48,969 bases of DNA, taken from assembly GCF_000298215.1 (NCBI RefSeq), contig NZ_BAHD01000028.1, forward strand, positions 1-48,969, written 5' to 3'. Made by a program: the position numbers and the translations under genes. Origin of the DNA: Kineosphaera limosa NBRC 100340. Its GTDB lineage: Bacteria; Actinomycetota; Actinomycetes; Actinomycetales; Dermatophilaceae. How positions within the stretch are numbered: the first letter of the stretch is position 1; every line of letters begins with the position of its first letter. Under the pieces are notes generated by a model, which was not told the DNA's origin, did no database searches, and saw only the letters and a list, made by a program, of their open reading frames with translations. Positions 15,274 to 24,618 of the stretch are shown piece by piece.

Positions 15274-17130
15274 TCAGCCGGCGCGCGCCGGGCCCACGAT
15301 CGCCACGCTGTGCCCGGGCAGGCGCAGCCGGCCGTCGACGTTGGCCACGGTCGGGTCCAGCGCCAGCAACACGACTCCGTCGGGCCCCTCCGGCAGACCG
15401 ACCTCCACCTCCACCGGCTCGGGGTCGAGGTTGACCGCGACGCGGTGCCGGCCACGAACCACGACGAACGCCCAGGGCGTCGAGCCGGGCTCCACCTCGA
15501 TCGCCGCCAGGTCGCCGTCGCACAGGTCCGCGCGGGCGCGGCGCAGCGTGATGAGCGCCCGGTACCAGTCGAGCATCACACCGTGCTCGCCCTGTTCGCG
15601 CTCCTCCCAGCGCAACACGCTGACGTCGCGGGTCGCCGGGTCCTGCGGATCCGGCACCGACTCCGGCTCCCAGCCGTGGGACTCGAACTCCGCACGGCGG
15701 CCCTGGCGGATCAGCTCGCCGAGCTCGTCGTTGTGGTCGGTGAAGAACTGCCACGGCGAACTGGCCGACCACTCCTCCCCCATGAACAGCATCGGGGTGT
15801 ACGGGCCGGTCAACAGCAGCGCGACCCCGCAGCGCAGCAGCCGAGAATCGACGCTGTGGGCGAGCCGGTCACCCGTGCGCCGGTTGCCCACCTGGTCGTG
15901 GGTCTGCAGGGAGACGACGAAGGCCGAGCCGTCGACCAGGCTCGGATCGACCGGACGCCCGTGCGTCCGACCGCGGAAGGTCGAGTAGGTGCCGGCGTGC
16001 AGAAACGGCGTGGTGAGCAACCGGGGCAGCACGGCCGGGTCGGCGAAGTCGGCGTAATAGCCCTGAGTCTCGTCGGTCAGCGCCACGTGCAGGGCGTGGT
16101 GCACGTCGTCGGCCCACTGGCCGTCGATGCCCAGCCCCCCGCGTTCGCGGGCGATGACCGTGCGCATGTCGTTGCGGTCGGACTCGGCGACGAGCACGAG
16201 CGACCGGCCGAGCTCCTCCTCCAAGTCGTCGACCGCGGCGGCGAGCTCCTCCAGAATCGGCAACGCCCGCTCGTCGTGCAGCTCGTGCACCGCGTCGAGG
16301 CGTAGCCCGTCGAGGTGGAAGTCGCGCAGCCAGCCCAGCACGTTGTCGATGAGGAAGCCCCGCACCGGGTCGCTGTCGGGGCCGTCGAGGTTGACGCCCT
16401 GGCCCCAAGGGGTCTCGTGCCGGTCGGTGAAGTACGGGCCGAACATGCCCAGGTAGTTGCCGTCGGGGCCAAGATGGTTGTAGACGACGTCAAGGAAGAC
16501 GGCCAGCCCGCGGGCGTGCGCCGCATCGACGAAACGCTGCAGTGCGGCCGGGCCTCCGTAGGGTTCGTGGACCGCGTACAGACCCACGCCGTCGTAGCCC
16601 CAGCCGTTGCGCCCGGGGAAGGTGTTCACGGGCATCAGCTCGACGATGTCGACACCGAGTTCGACCAACCGGTCCAGCTTCTGCGTCGCCGCATCGAGCG
16701 TGCCCTGGGACGTGAACGTGCCGACGTGCAGCTCGTAGATGATCGAGCCGTGCAGCTCGACGCCCTCCCAGTCGTCGTCGGACCACTCGTGCTCGGCAAG
16801 GTCGTACACCTGAGCCGGCGCGTGGGGACCGTCGGGCAGGCGCAGCGCCCGCGGGTCCGGCACCCACGGGCCGTCGTCGACGGCGAAGTCGTACCGGGAG
16901 CCGGTGGCGGCGGTCAGCGGTGACGTCCACCACCCATGCACGTCGCGGGTCATCGCCGCGACCTGATCGTCGACCCGCACCTGCACCACGTCGGCGCTCG
17001 GCCCCCACACGCGGGGCGTGAACCAGCGCGTGCCCGACCCCGCCGGGTCGTGCGAGGCGGTGGCGCGGCGCTCTGGGTCCGCAGCGCCGCCCGCGATGGA
17101 GGCGGTCGTGCTGGTGTGGGAAGTGCTCAC
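15274..17130 (-). CDS. treZ: Malto-oligosyltrehalose trehalohydrolase TreZ
   Basis: A 618-residue GH13 enzyme that cleaves trehalose from maltooligosyltrehalose made by TreY. An N-terminal immunoglobulin-like domain (RWFTPRVWGPSADVVQVRVD) precedes the barrel. Catalytic motifs are GLRLDAVHEL (nucleophile Asp), LVAESDRND (acid/base Glu) and SLQTHDQVGNR (stabilising Asp). LDVVYNHLGPDGNYL is the first conserved region. I chose the GTG at 17130; the frame stays open far upstream inside treY but gives unrelated sequence there. The 86-base gap and shared strand suggest an operon treY-treZ. Confidence 0.95.
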   Translation of the reverse strand: MSTSHTSTTASIAGGAADPERRATASHDPAGSGTRWFTPRVWGPSADVVQVRVDDQVAAMTRDVHGWWTSPLTAATGSRYDFAVDDGPWVPDPRALRLPDGPHAPAQVYDLAEHEWSDDDWEGVELHGSIIYELHVGTFTSQGTLDAATQKLDRLVELGVDIVELMPVNTFPGRNGWGYDGVGLYAVHEPYGGPAALQRFVDAAHARGLAVFLDVVYNHLGPDGNYLGMFGPYFTDRHETPWGQGVNLDGPDSDPVRGFLIDNVLGWLRDFHLDGLRLDAVHELHDERALPILEELAAAVDDLEEELGRSLVLVAESDRNDMRTVIARERGGLGIDGQWADDVHHALHVALTDETQGYYADFADPAVLPRLLTTPFLHAGTYSTFRGRTHGRPVDPSLVDGSAFVVSLQTHDQVGNRRTGDRLAHSVDSRLLRCGVALLLTGPYTPMLFMGEEWSASSPWQFFTDHNDELGELIRQGRRAEFESHGWEPESVPDPQDPATRDVSVLRWEEREQGEHGVMLDWYRALITLRRARADLCDGDLAAIEVEPGSTPWAFVVVRGRHRVAVNLDPEPVEVEVGLPEGPDGVVLLALDPTVANVDGRLRLPGHSVAIVGPARAG

Positions 17131-17216
17131 TGCCTGGCCCTCATCCTCGATTGCTGGTCTTGCAGGGTACGTCGCCAGCGGGCCGGTGTGCCGCCGCCGC
17201 CCGCGGACGCGACCGC

Positions 17217-19715
17217 TCACAGGCTGCGCAGCACCGCCACCGGGTGCTGGGCGAACACCTGCGCGCAGTCGACCTCCCCCTCGTAGCGCCGCTGCGTCAA
17301 CACATCGAGCCACGCGCCGGGCGGCAGGCTGACGCTGCGGTCGGCCCAGCCACCCGCGGCGCGCAGCCGCGCCGGGGCGTTGACGACGAGCGTGACGACC
17401 GCCGCGTCTGCGCCGGGGGCGCCCGCCACGGCAGCGGAGCCCCGCACGTACCCGAACACGTGCTCGTCGGTGTCCAGCGGGGTGAACCCGCCCGCGAACA
17501 CCTCCGGCAGGTCGCGGCGCAGGCGCAGCACGCTGGCGGTCAACCAGAGCTTCTCCGCGTCGAGGTAGCTCACGGGCAACTCTTCGGTCGCACGCTCGAG
17601 GCCGGCAGTGCCGTCGGCCGCATCGAGGCGCTCCAGCAGCCGCAGCCGCAGGTCGTAGTCGACCGGTCGGCGATTGTCCGGATCGACGAGCGAGAGGTCG
17701 ACCAGTTCGCAGCCCTGGTAGGTGTCGGGCACCCCCGGCATCGTCAACGCGAGGGCCTTCTGACCCAGCACGGTGGCGCGCACGGCCTCGCTGTTCTGCG
17801 CCAGCGCCGCCGCCACCGCGTCGTGCACCGGACCGTCGTCGCGCACCTCGTGCGCGAAGGCCAGCACCCGCTGCTCGTAGTCGGGGTCGCCGTCGACCCA
17901 CGCGGTGTGCTGCTTGGCCTCCCGCAGGGCCTTGACGAGGTACTCGTCGAGACGATCGCTGCTGATGGCGCCGACGCCGAGGATCGTCTGCCACAGGAAG
18001 TGCGCCGTCGGGCCGTCGACGCTCTCCCGCTGCGCCCACTCCAGGGCGGCCGCAGAGCAGCGCTGCCACGCCTGCGGGTCGCCGGCCACCGCGAGCAGGC
18101 GGGCGCGCACGTCTTCGCTGCGCTTGGTGTCGTGGGTCGAGAGCGTCGTCATCCCGTCGGGCCAGTGCGCCACCTGCCGGGCCGACCAGGCGTTGAGCAG
18201 GTCCCGCCCGCTGCGCGGACCCTCCTCCGGCCGGTCCAGGTCGAGCGGGTCGCCGCCGACCTCGTTGAGCGCGATGAGCCGGTGCCAGCGGTAGAACGTC
18301 GTGTCCTCGATGCCCTTGGCCATCACCGGGCCCCACGTCTGCTGCAGCCGGACCGCGAAGTCCAGCGCGGCCGGATCGTCGTCGCCGGGGTGGGTCAGCG
18401 GGCGCAGCGCCTCCACCTCGGTGCGCAGATCGGGGCGCTCGGCCCGGGCGCGGGCGAACGCGTCGTCGAGGCGGCCCAGCGCCTCGGGAGAGACAGCCTC
18501 GTCGGGGCGCACGTAGGCCCGGTAGACCTCGCCGGCGACGAGCAACTCGACGATCGCGGCGCGCAGCCGCTCCGGGTCCAGGCTCGGGTTGACCTCGCGG
18601 GCCCGACGGGTCAGCCGCTCGACCTCCGGGACCAGCGACTGGGCGACGACCTGCCGCTTGGCGGCCGCCACCGCCTCCTCGATGTCGGCGTCACCACCGG
18701 CGGCCCGCCACGTGGCCGTCAGGACCGGTTCGGCCATCGTGTCGACGAGCGCCGCCTGCACGACCCGCATCGCGTCGTAGCCGGTGGTGCCGGCGCAGTG
18801 CCAGTCCTGCGGCAGCTCTTCGCTGCCCTCGAGGATCTTCTCGACCCACACGAGCGTGCCCGGTCGGCTGGCCTGCCGCAGTTGGTCGAGGTAGCCGGTC
18901 GGGTCGGCCAGGCCGTCGGGATGGTCGATGCGGAAGCCGTCGATGAGCCCGGCGTGGTTGAGTTCGAGCAGCAGCTCGTGGGTGGCCTCGAAGACCTCGG
19001 GCAGCTCGACGCGCACCGCGATGAGGCCGTCGACCTCGAAGAACCGCCGGTAGTTCAGCGAGTCGTCCTTGTCGCGCCAGTTCGTCAGCCGGTAGTGCTG
19101 GCGGTCCAGCACGGCCCGCACCGTCGGCTCGTCCTTGTCGCCGGGTTGCGCCTCCCCCTCGGTGCCGAGGGCGATCGGGTAGACGTGCTCGTGGTAGCGC
19201 ACCACGAGGGCGGGTGCGGCCTCCAGTCCGTCGTGCACGGCCGGCGGGTCGGGGATCTGGTCGATGACCAGCTCGCCGTTCTCCAGCACGGTCGACAGGT
19301 CGTCACCGAGCACCGGCAGGCCGAGCCGCCCGCCGCCGGCCTTCCAGTCGATGTCGAACCACGACGCGGTCTTGGCGTCACGGCCGTCGCGCAGCACGTA
19401 CCACAGCGGCAGGTTGGCCGACTCCGGCGCCACGAACGCCATGTGGTTGGGCACGACATCGACGACGATGCCCATGCCGTGCTCGCCGGCGGTCCGCGCG
19501 AGGTGCTCGAAGCCGACGCGACCGCCGAGGCGCGGGTTGATGCGGGTGTGGTCGACGACGTCGTACCCGTGCATCGAGCCGGCGACGGCCAGCAGGATCG
19601 GCGACAAGTAGAGGTGCGACACCCCGAGCCTGGCCAGGTAGGGCACGATCCGCTCGGCGTCGGCGAAGCCGAACCCACCGTGCATCTGGAGGCGGTAAGT
19701 AGAGGTGACGGGCAT
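17217..19715 (-). CDS. treY: Maltooligosyltrehalose synthase TreY
   Basis: An 832-residue GH13 enzyme that turns the reducing-end alpha-1,4 bond of maltodextrins into an alpha,alpha-1,1 bond. STYRLQMHGGFGF is the classic TreY N-terminus. VVDVVPNHMAFV is conserved region I, and DGFRIDHPDGLADP carries the catalytic Asp. LVWVEKILEGSEELP holds the acid/base Glu, and TLSTHDTKRSEDVR is the last motif. The length is typical. The ATG at 19715 has GGAG upstream and a perfect 11-bp palindrome next to it. No treX is seen here. Confidence 0.95.
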   Translation of the reverse strand: MPVTSTYRLQMHGGFGFADAERIVPYLARLGVSHLYLSPILLAVAGSMHGYDVVDHTRINPRLGGRVGFEHLARTAGEHGMGIVVDVVPNHMAFVAPESANLPLWYVLRDGRDAKTASWFDIDWKAGGGRLGLPVLGDDLSTVLENGELVIDQIPDPPAVHDGLEAAPALVVRYHEHVYPIALGTEGEAQPGDKDEPTVRAVLDRQHYRLTNWRDKDDSLNYRRFFEVDGLIAVRVELPEVFEATHELLLELNHAGLIDGFRIDHPDGLADPTGYLDQLRQASRPGTLVWVEKILEGSEELPQDWHCAGTTGYDAMRVVQAALVDTMAEPVLTATWRAAGGDADIEEAVAAAKRQVVAQSLVPEVERLTRRAREVNPSLDPERLRAAIVELLVAGEVYRAYVRPDEAVSPEALGRLDDAFARARAERPDLRTEVEALRPLTHPGDDDPAALDFAVRLQQTWGPVMAKGIEDTTFYRWHRLIALNEVGGDPLDLDRPEEGPRSGRDLLNAWSARQVAHWPDGMTTLSTHDTKRSEDVRARLLAVAGDPQAWQRCSAAALEWAQRESVDGPTAHFLWQTILGVGAISSDRLDEYLVKALREAKQHTAWVDGDPDYEQRVLAFAHEVRDDGPVHDAVAAALAQNSEAVRATVLGQKALALTMPGVPDTYQGCELVDLSLVDPDNRRPVDYDLRLRLLERLDAADGTAGLERATEELPVSYLDAEKLWLTASVLRLRRDLPEVFAGGFTPLDTDEHVFGYVRGSAAVAGAPGADAAVVTLVVNAPARLRAAGGWADRSVSLPPGAWLDVLTQRRYEGEVDCAQVFAQHPVAVLRSL

Positions 19716-19716
19716 G

Positions 19717-19727
19717 GTTCAGTGAAC
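19717..19727. promoter_or_regulatory. Palindrome at the treY start
   Basis: GTTCAGTGAAC is a perfect 11-bp palindrome directly upstream of the treY ATG. It could be a repressor site or, in mRNA, a small hairpin near the ribosome site. Its half GTTCA resembles a PHO unit, but it is an inverted rather than a direct repeat. Confidence 0.3.
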
Positions 19728-19944
19728 TCCAGAGGTGCCGGGAATCTCGCACCGGTCGTGGCGAGCCGCGGACGGGCCATACCGTCCACAAGCGCCGTCG
19801 CGGCCGCGGTCGGGGGCTACGCTACCGACCCCGCGCAACGCGTGCGACTGGGTGGGGTGACCGCGATCACGCGCCCACCCTCGACGCGGCGGTCAGCGAG
19901 TGCCCGCGCGGCCCGTCGACCACCCGAGGCGGCCCCCGGTGAGA

Positions 19945-19976
19945 GCGCTCAGGCTGAGAGCCCTCAGGCTGAGCGC
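19945..19976 (-). terminator. Terminator overlapping the acetyltransferase stop
   Basis: GCGCTCAGGCTGAG (19945-19958) pairs with CTCAGGCTGAGCGC (19963-19976) over 14 positions with one mismatch and the loop AGCC. The stop codon lies inside the right arm. The motif CTCAGGCTGAG is itself repeated in each arm. The 220 or so bases from here to treY hold no gene I can support. Confidence 0.6.
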
Positions 19977-20518
19977 AACGACACGTGCGGCTGCGCGGCC
20001 AGGGCCGAGGCGGCCAGGTCGAAGACGAGTTCGACCTCGAACCGAGAGGGGTCGACATCCAGGCGCCGGCGCACCCCGGAGCGGCGGAAGCCGTGGTCCT
20101 CGAAGCGGGCCAGCAGGTCGTGCCGGTCCTCCCCGATGCCGACGACCACCGCCTCCGCGCCGTGCAGACCCGCCCAGGCTGCCACTCGCTCGAGCAGCAA
20201 CGCCTCGGTCTCGAGGTCACCGTGCCGGGCGTACAGATGTGAGACGAAGGCGTGCCGGTCACGCGCCAGGTCGTCGAAGTAGCCGCAGACGAAGCCGAGC
20301 CAGCGCCCGCCCGCGTCGATGAGCGCCTCCGCGAAACAGTCGAGGCCCGTCAAGGCCTTGGCCCTGGCCCGCCATTGCGACTGCGTCAATCCACTGGCGT
20401 CCTCGATGGTCTCGACGTCGTCACTCGGCTGCGCCGCAGACATGTCGAGCCAGACCCCGCGCAACTCCCGCCACTCGTCCTCAGACACGGCGGCGAAACG
20501 AAAGTCATTCTGCTCCAC
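19964..20518 (-). CDS. GNAT-like acetyltransferase
   Basis: A 184-residue protein. HAFVSHLYARHGDLETEALLLERVAAWAGLHGAEAVVVGIGED looks like the GNAT core, and LARFEDHGFRRSGVRRRL is the usual end. The acetyl-CoA loop (R/QxxGxG/A) is not clear, so activity may be weak or altered. The substrate is unknown. I chose the GTG at 20518 because TACCGT lies six bases upstream, so the mRNA is probably leaderless; a TTG at 20581 is less likely. The gene stands alone, with its own promoter and terminator. Confidence 0.65.
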   Translation of the reverse strand: MEQNDFRFAAVSEDEWRELRGVWLDMSAAQPSDDVETIEDASGLTQSQWRARAKALTGLDCFAEALIDAGGRWLGFVCGYFDDLARDRHAFVSHLYARHGDLETEALLLERVAAWAGLHGAEAVVVGIGEDRHDLLARFEDHGFRRSGVRRRLDVDPSRFEVELVFDLAASALAAQPHVSLRSA

Positions 20519-20524
20519 AGGAAC

Positions 20525-20530
20525 ACGGTA
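20525..20530 (-). promoter_or_regulatory. -10 box of the acetyltransferase gene
   Basis: TACCGT on the minus strand ends six bases before the GTG start, the same layout as glnR. This predicts a leaderless transcript. Confidence 0.4.
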
Positions 20531-20658
20531 AGTCGCCTGACCTGGACGTGCCAACCAGTTCGCCGGTGCGCCCCCGATCAACCGTGTGGTCTGAGTCTCA
20601 CTTCAGCCGGCTGATGCTGCGTCCCTTTTCGGCGCGATGGCCTGTTGAGAGGGTGCGC

Positions 20659-23337
20659 TCAGGCGGTGGCGCGGTCCAGATCGGTGACCGTGAGCACGAG
20701 CTCGCCCAGTTCGTCGGTCGCGTCGAGGTCGACCTCGGCGAAGATCCGCCAATCTCGGTCGCCATCGGGGTCGGCGAGGATCTGTTCGGCGAGCAGGCGC
20801 CGCCCCTCGCCGACGATGCGCAGCAGCCCGGGACCGCGGGCGTCCGGGCCGGTGCCGATGACGTCGAGCAGGTCGGTGTCGAGCTGGAGTCCGCCGTCGC
20901 TGCCCGCCACGATGTGGGCGTCGACGCCGTAGTCCGCGGCGTACTCGATGAGCCCCTCGGCCCAGTCGCGGGCATCCAAGGGCTCGGGCCCCGCCGGGCG
21001 GGTGGGCAGCCCATCGGCGGGCAAGGCTCCCGTGGCGGCTGCGGTCTCCGCGGCCGTGGGCACGGCGTCGAGCGCCGCGAGCTCCTCGACCCGACCGCGG
21101 GCCGCCAGGTCGACCCGGCGCCACAGCGCGGTGCGTACGAGCACCCGCAGGGCGCGCTCGTTGGCGCTGAGCGGGCGCGGCGAGCTCTCGCTCGGGCGCA
21201 CCGGCTCGTCCAGCGGCCGATCCGGGTCCGTCAGCGCCTCCCACTCGTCCAGCAGCGAGGAGTCGGTCTGGCGCACCAGCTCACCGAGCCACTCCTGGAT
21301 GTCGCGCACGTGTTCGCTCTTGGCGGCCTCGGGCACGGTCGAGCGCAGCGCCCGGTAGGCGTCGGAGAGGTACCGCAGCACCACCCCCTCCGAACGCGCC
21401 AGACCGTAGAACGCGACGAACTCCCCGAACGTCATCGCCCGCTCGTAGAGGTCGCGCACGACGGACTTGGGCGACAGGTCGTCCTCGCGGAGCCACGGGC
21501 TGGAGGCGCGGAACGTCTCGAACGCCGCGTCGAGTAGCTCGGCCAGCGGCCGCGGCCACGTGACCTCCTCGAGCAGCTCCATCCGCTCGTCGTACTCGAT
21601 GCCGTCGGCCTTCATCTGCGCCACCGCTTCACCGCGCGCCTTGAACTGCTGCGCGAGCAGCACGGGGCGCGGATCGTCGAGGGTCGACTCGATGACCGAG
21701 ACGACGTCGAGGGCGTAGTCGGGGCTTTCGGGGTCGAGCAGGTCGATGACGGCCAGGGCGAACGTCGACAGCGGCTGGTTGAGCGCGAAGCCGCGCTGCA
21801 GCTCCTCCACGACGCGCAGCGTGCGCCCGGTGGGGTCGGGCTCCGAGAGCTTCTCGACGACGCCGGCCTGCAGGAGGCTGCGCAGGATCTCGATGGCGCG
21901 CCGTTGCAGGTGCGCCTGGCGGCGGGGGTCCTCGTGGTTGTCGGTGAGCAGCCGGCGTAGGGCCAGCACCGGGTCGCCGGGGCGTTCGATGACGTTGAGC
22001 ACGAGCCCGTGGCTGACGCGCATGCGGCTGATCAGCGGTTCGGGGGTGGCGCCGACGACCCGGTCGAAGGTCTCCTCGCCCCAGCTGACGAACCCCTCCG
22101 GGGCCTTCTTGCGTTGCACCTTGCGGCGCTTCTTCGGGTCGTCGCCGGCCTTGGCCAGCGCGCGGTGGTTCTCGATGACGTGCTCGGGGGCCTGCACGAC
22201 GACGGTGCCGGCGGTGTCGAAGCCGGCCCGCCCGGCGCGACCGGCGATCTGGTGGAACTCGCGCACCTTCAGGAGGCGCTGACGGGCCCCGTCGAACTTC
22301 GTCAGGCCCGTGATGAGCACCGTGCGGATCGGCACGTTGATGCCGACGCCGAGGGTGTCGGTGCCGCAGATGACCTTGAGCAGTCCGGCCTGGGCGAGGG
22401 TCTCGACGAGGCGGCGGTACTTGGGCAGCATGCCGGCGTGGTGCACCCCGACGCCGTGGCGCACGAGCTTGGACAGGATCGCGCCGAAACCCTTGCCGAA
22501 CCGGAAGCCGGCGATGCGGGCGGCGATCTCGTCGCGCTCAGCTCGGGTGGCGACCGGCACGCTGAGCAGCGCCTGGGCCCGCTCCAGCGCCGCGGCCTGG
22601 GTGAAGTGCACAACGTAGACGGGAGCCTGGTGGGTGCTCAGCAGCTCTTCGAGCGTCTCGTGCAGGGGGGTCAGGGCGTACTGAAAGCTCAGCGGCACGG
22701 GGCGCGGCGCGTCGGTGACCGCGGCGGTCGGGCGGCCCGTGCGGCGGGTGAGGTCCTCGACGAGGCCTGTCACGTCGCCGAGGGTGGCGCTCATCAGCAG
22801 GAATTGCGCCTGCGGCAGGGTCAGCAGCGGCACCTGCCAGGCCCAGCCGCGATCAGGCTCGCTGTAGAAGTGAAACTCGTCCATGACGACGCAACTGACC
22901 GGCATCGACTCGCCCTGGCGCAGGGAGAGGTTGGCGAGCACCTCCGCGGTGCAGCAGATGATCGGGGCGCTCGCATTGACCGCCGCGTCTCCCGTCAGCA
23001 TGCCGACCCGGTGCGCCCCGAACGCCTCGCACAGCGCGAAGAACTTCTCCGAGACCAGCGCCTTGATGGGCGCCGTGTAATACGTCGTGCTGCCCGGCTG
23101 CGCGCCGAGGGAGAGAAAGTGCGCCGCGAGGGCGACGAGCGACTTACCCGAGCCGGTCGGTGTCGCGAGCACGACGTTCGCGCCGCTCGCGAGCTCGAGC
23201 AGCGCCTCCTCCTGGTGGGGGTAGAGCGTGAGGCCGCGACCCTGGGTCCACTCGAGGAAGGCGGCGACCGCCTCGTCGGGATCGGTCGGCGTGGTCGCCG
23301 GGAGGGTCTGCGGGGCGGGGCTCGCGTCGATGCTCAT
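20659..23337 (-). CDS. Ski2-like DEAD/DEAH-box helicase with DUF3516 C-terminus
   Basis: An 892-residue superfamily 2 helicase. Motif I is TPTGSGKS (about 60-67), motif II is VVMDEFHFY (DEFH), motif III is LLMSATLG, and motif VI is HQIAGRAGRAGFD. TDTLGVGINVPIRTVLI is motif V. The 400-residue C-terminal part fits DUF3516, typical of actinobacterial RNA-helicase-like proteins. Relatives unwind RNA, but the in vivo target is not known. GGGAGG lies just before the ATG at 23337. It is divergent from the acyl-CoA dehydrogenase gene, with 102 bases shared between the two starts. Confidence 0.9.
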   Translation of the reverse strand: MSIDASPAPQTLPATTPTDPDEAVAAFLEWTQGRGLTLYPHQEEALLELASGANVVLATPTGSGKSLVALAAHFLSLGAQPGSTTYYTAPIKALVSEKFFALCEAFGAHRVGMLTGDAAVNASAPIICCTAEVLANLSLRQGESMPVSCVVMDEFHFYSEPDRGWAWQVPLLTLPQAQFLLMSATLGDVTGLVEDLTRRTGRPTAAVTDAPRPVPLSFQYALTPLHETLEELLSTHQAPVYVVHFTQAAALERAQALLSVPVATRAERDEIAARIAGFRFGKGFGAILSKLVRHGVGVHHAGMLPKYRRLVETLAQAGLLKVICGTDTLGVGINVPIRTVLITGLTKFDGARQRLLKVREFHQIAGRAGRAGFDTAGTVVVQAPEHVIENHRALAKAGDDPKKRRKVQRKKAPEGFVSWGEETFDRVVGATPEPLISRMRVSHGLVLNVIERPGDPVLALRRLLTDNHEDPRRQAHLQRRAIEILRSLLQAGVVEKLSEPDPTGRTLRVVEELQRGFALNQPLSTFALAVIDLLDPESPDYALDVVSVIESTLDDPRPVLLAQQFKARGEAVAQMKADGIEYDERMELLEEVTWPRPLAELLDAAFETFRASSPWLREDDLSPKSVVRDLYERAMTFGEFVAFYGLARSEGVVLRYLSDAYRALRSTVPEAAKSEHVRDIQEWLGELVRQTDSSLLDEWEALTDPDRPLDEPVRPSESSPRPLSANERALRVLVRTALWRRVDLAARGRVEELAALDAVPTAAETAAATGALPADGLPTRPAGPEPLDARDWAEGLIEYAADYGVDAHIVAGSDGGLQLDTDLLDVIGTGPDARGPGLLRIVGEGRRLLAEQILADPDGDRDWRIFAEVDLDATDELGELVLTVTDLDRATA

Positions 23338-23439
23338 CGCCTCCCATCATCCCCCGCCGCCGTGTGATGGGATGTCGACCATGGCCGCGGCCGCTTCGTG
23401 CGCCCGCAGCCCGGGTCCAGCGAGGTCGCAGGAGTGCCG

Positions 23440-24618
23440 ATGGATTTCGACCTCGACGAGGAGCAGCGCGCGGTCGTCGAGACGACCGCCGCCTTCGTCC
23501 GCAACGAACTCGTGCCCCACGAGGAGGAGGTCGAGCGGACCGGCCGGCTCGACCACGACGTGGCGAAGGCCTTGCGGGACAAGGCGATCCGAGCGGGTCT
23601 CTATGCGGCGAACATGCCGGAGGAGATCGGCGGGGGCGGGCTGGACACCCTCACGTGGATGCTCATGGAGCGCGAGCTCGGCCACACCGGCTACGCCCTG
23701 CAGATGTTCGCCGTCGCCCGCCCGAGCCGAATCCTGCTCGCCTGTGAGGGCGCCCAACGCGAGGACTACCTCCTGCCGACCGTGCGGGGGGAACGCGCCG
23801 AATGCCTCGCCATGACCGAGCCGGAGGCCGGGTCGGATCTGCGCGGGATGCGGACGCGGGCGGTGCGCGAGGGCGGCCCCGGCTCGGACTGGATCATCAC
23901 CGGGACCAAGCACTTCATCAGCCACGCCGACGCTGCCGACTACGTCGTGCTCTTCGCGGCGACCGGCGAGGACGGGCCGGCCGATGACAGGCCACGGCGG
24001 GCCCAGATCACCGCCTTCCTCGTCGACCTCGACACCCCCGGCCTGCAGGTGCTGCCCGGCTACCGCAGCGTGTCGCATCGCGGCTACGACAACTTCGTGC
24101 TCGCCTTCGACGGGGCTCGGGTGCCGGACTCGGCCGTGCTCGGGGAGGTCGGGCAGGGCTTCGACGTCGCGAACACGTGGCTGGGGACCACGCGGCTGCA
24201 GGTGGCGGCGGTGAGTCTCGGCCGTGCGCGGCGGGCGCTCGACCTCGCCGTGCAGCACGCGGCGACCCGGCGCCAGTTCGGTACGACGATTGGGCGCAAC
24301 CAGGGCGTTTCCTTCCAGCTGGCCGACATGGCGACCGCGGTGGAGGCGGCGAGCCTGCTCACGTGGCGCGCGGCCGCACTCGTCGACGCCGGCCGGCAAG
24401 ACGACGCGGCGATCGCGATGGCCAAGCTCGCCGCGACCGAGACACTGGCCAAGGTCGCTGACGCCGCCCTGCAGATCCACGGCGGGATGGGCCTCATGGA
24501 CGAGCTGCCACTCGAGCGCATCTGGCGCGACGCCCGCGTCGAACGGATCTGGGACGGCACCTCGGAGATCCAGCGGCACATCATCTCCCGCTCCCTCCTG
24601 CGGGCCCGCGGTGGCTGA
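23440..24618 (+). CDS. Acyl-CoA dehydrogenase (FAD-dependent)
   Basis: A 392-residue flavoenzyme that oxidises an acyl-CoA to its 2-enoyl form. CLAMTEPEAGSDLRGMRTRAV and WIITGTKHFISHADAADYVV form the FAD-binding sheet. LQIHGGMGLMDELPLERIWRDARV and IWDGTSEIQRHIISRSLL close the fold. The usual catalytic Glu of short/medium-chain enzymes (as in YEGT) is Asp372 here (WDGT). The start ATG 23440 has GGAG with a five-base spacer. The stop overlaps the next gene by 8 bp. It is the first of three coupled genes. Confidence 0.9.
   Translation: MDFDLDEEQRAVVETTAAFVRNELVPHEEEVERTGRLDHDVAKALRDKAIRAGLYAANMPEEIGGGGLDTLTWMLMERELGHTGYALQMFAVARPSRILLACEGAQREDYLLPTVRGERAECLAMTEPEAGSDLRGMRTRAVREGGPGSDWIITGTKHFISHADAADYVVLFAATGEDGPADDRPRRAQITAFLVDLDTPGLQVLPGYRSVSHRGYDNFVLAFDGARVPDSAVLGEVGQGFDVANTWLGTTRLQVAAVSLGRARRALDLAVQHAATRRQFGTTIGRNQGVSFQLADMATAVEAASLLTWRAAALVDAGRQDDAAIAMAKLAATETLAKVADAALQIHGGMGLMDELPLERIWRDARVERIWDGTSEIQRHIISRSLLRARGG

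Noticed and set aside
15256-18336. Very long open frame that would extend TreZ upstream by about 400 residues
   Set aside because: The upstream part is Arg/Pro/Gly-rich shadow sequence of treY on the same strand; TreZ begins at GTG 17130 with its normal N-terminal domain.
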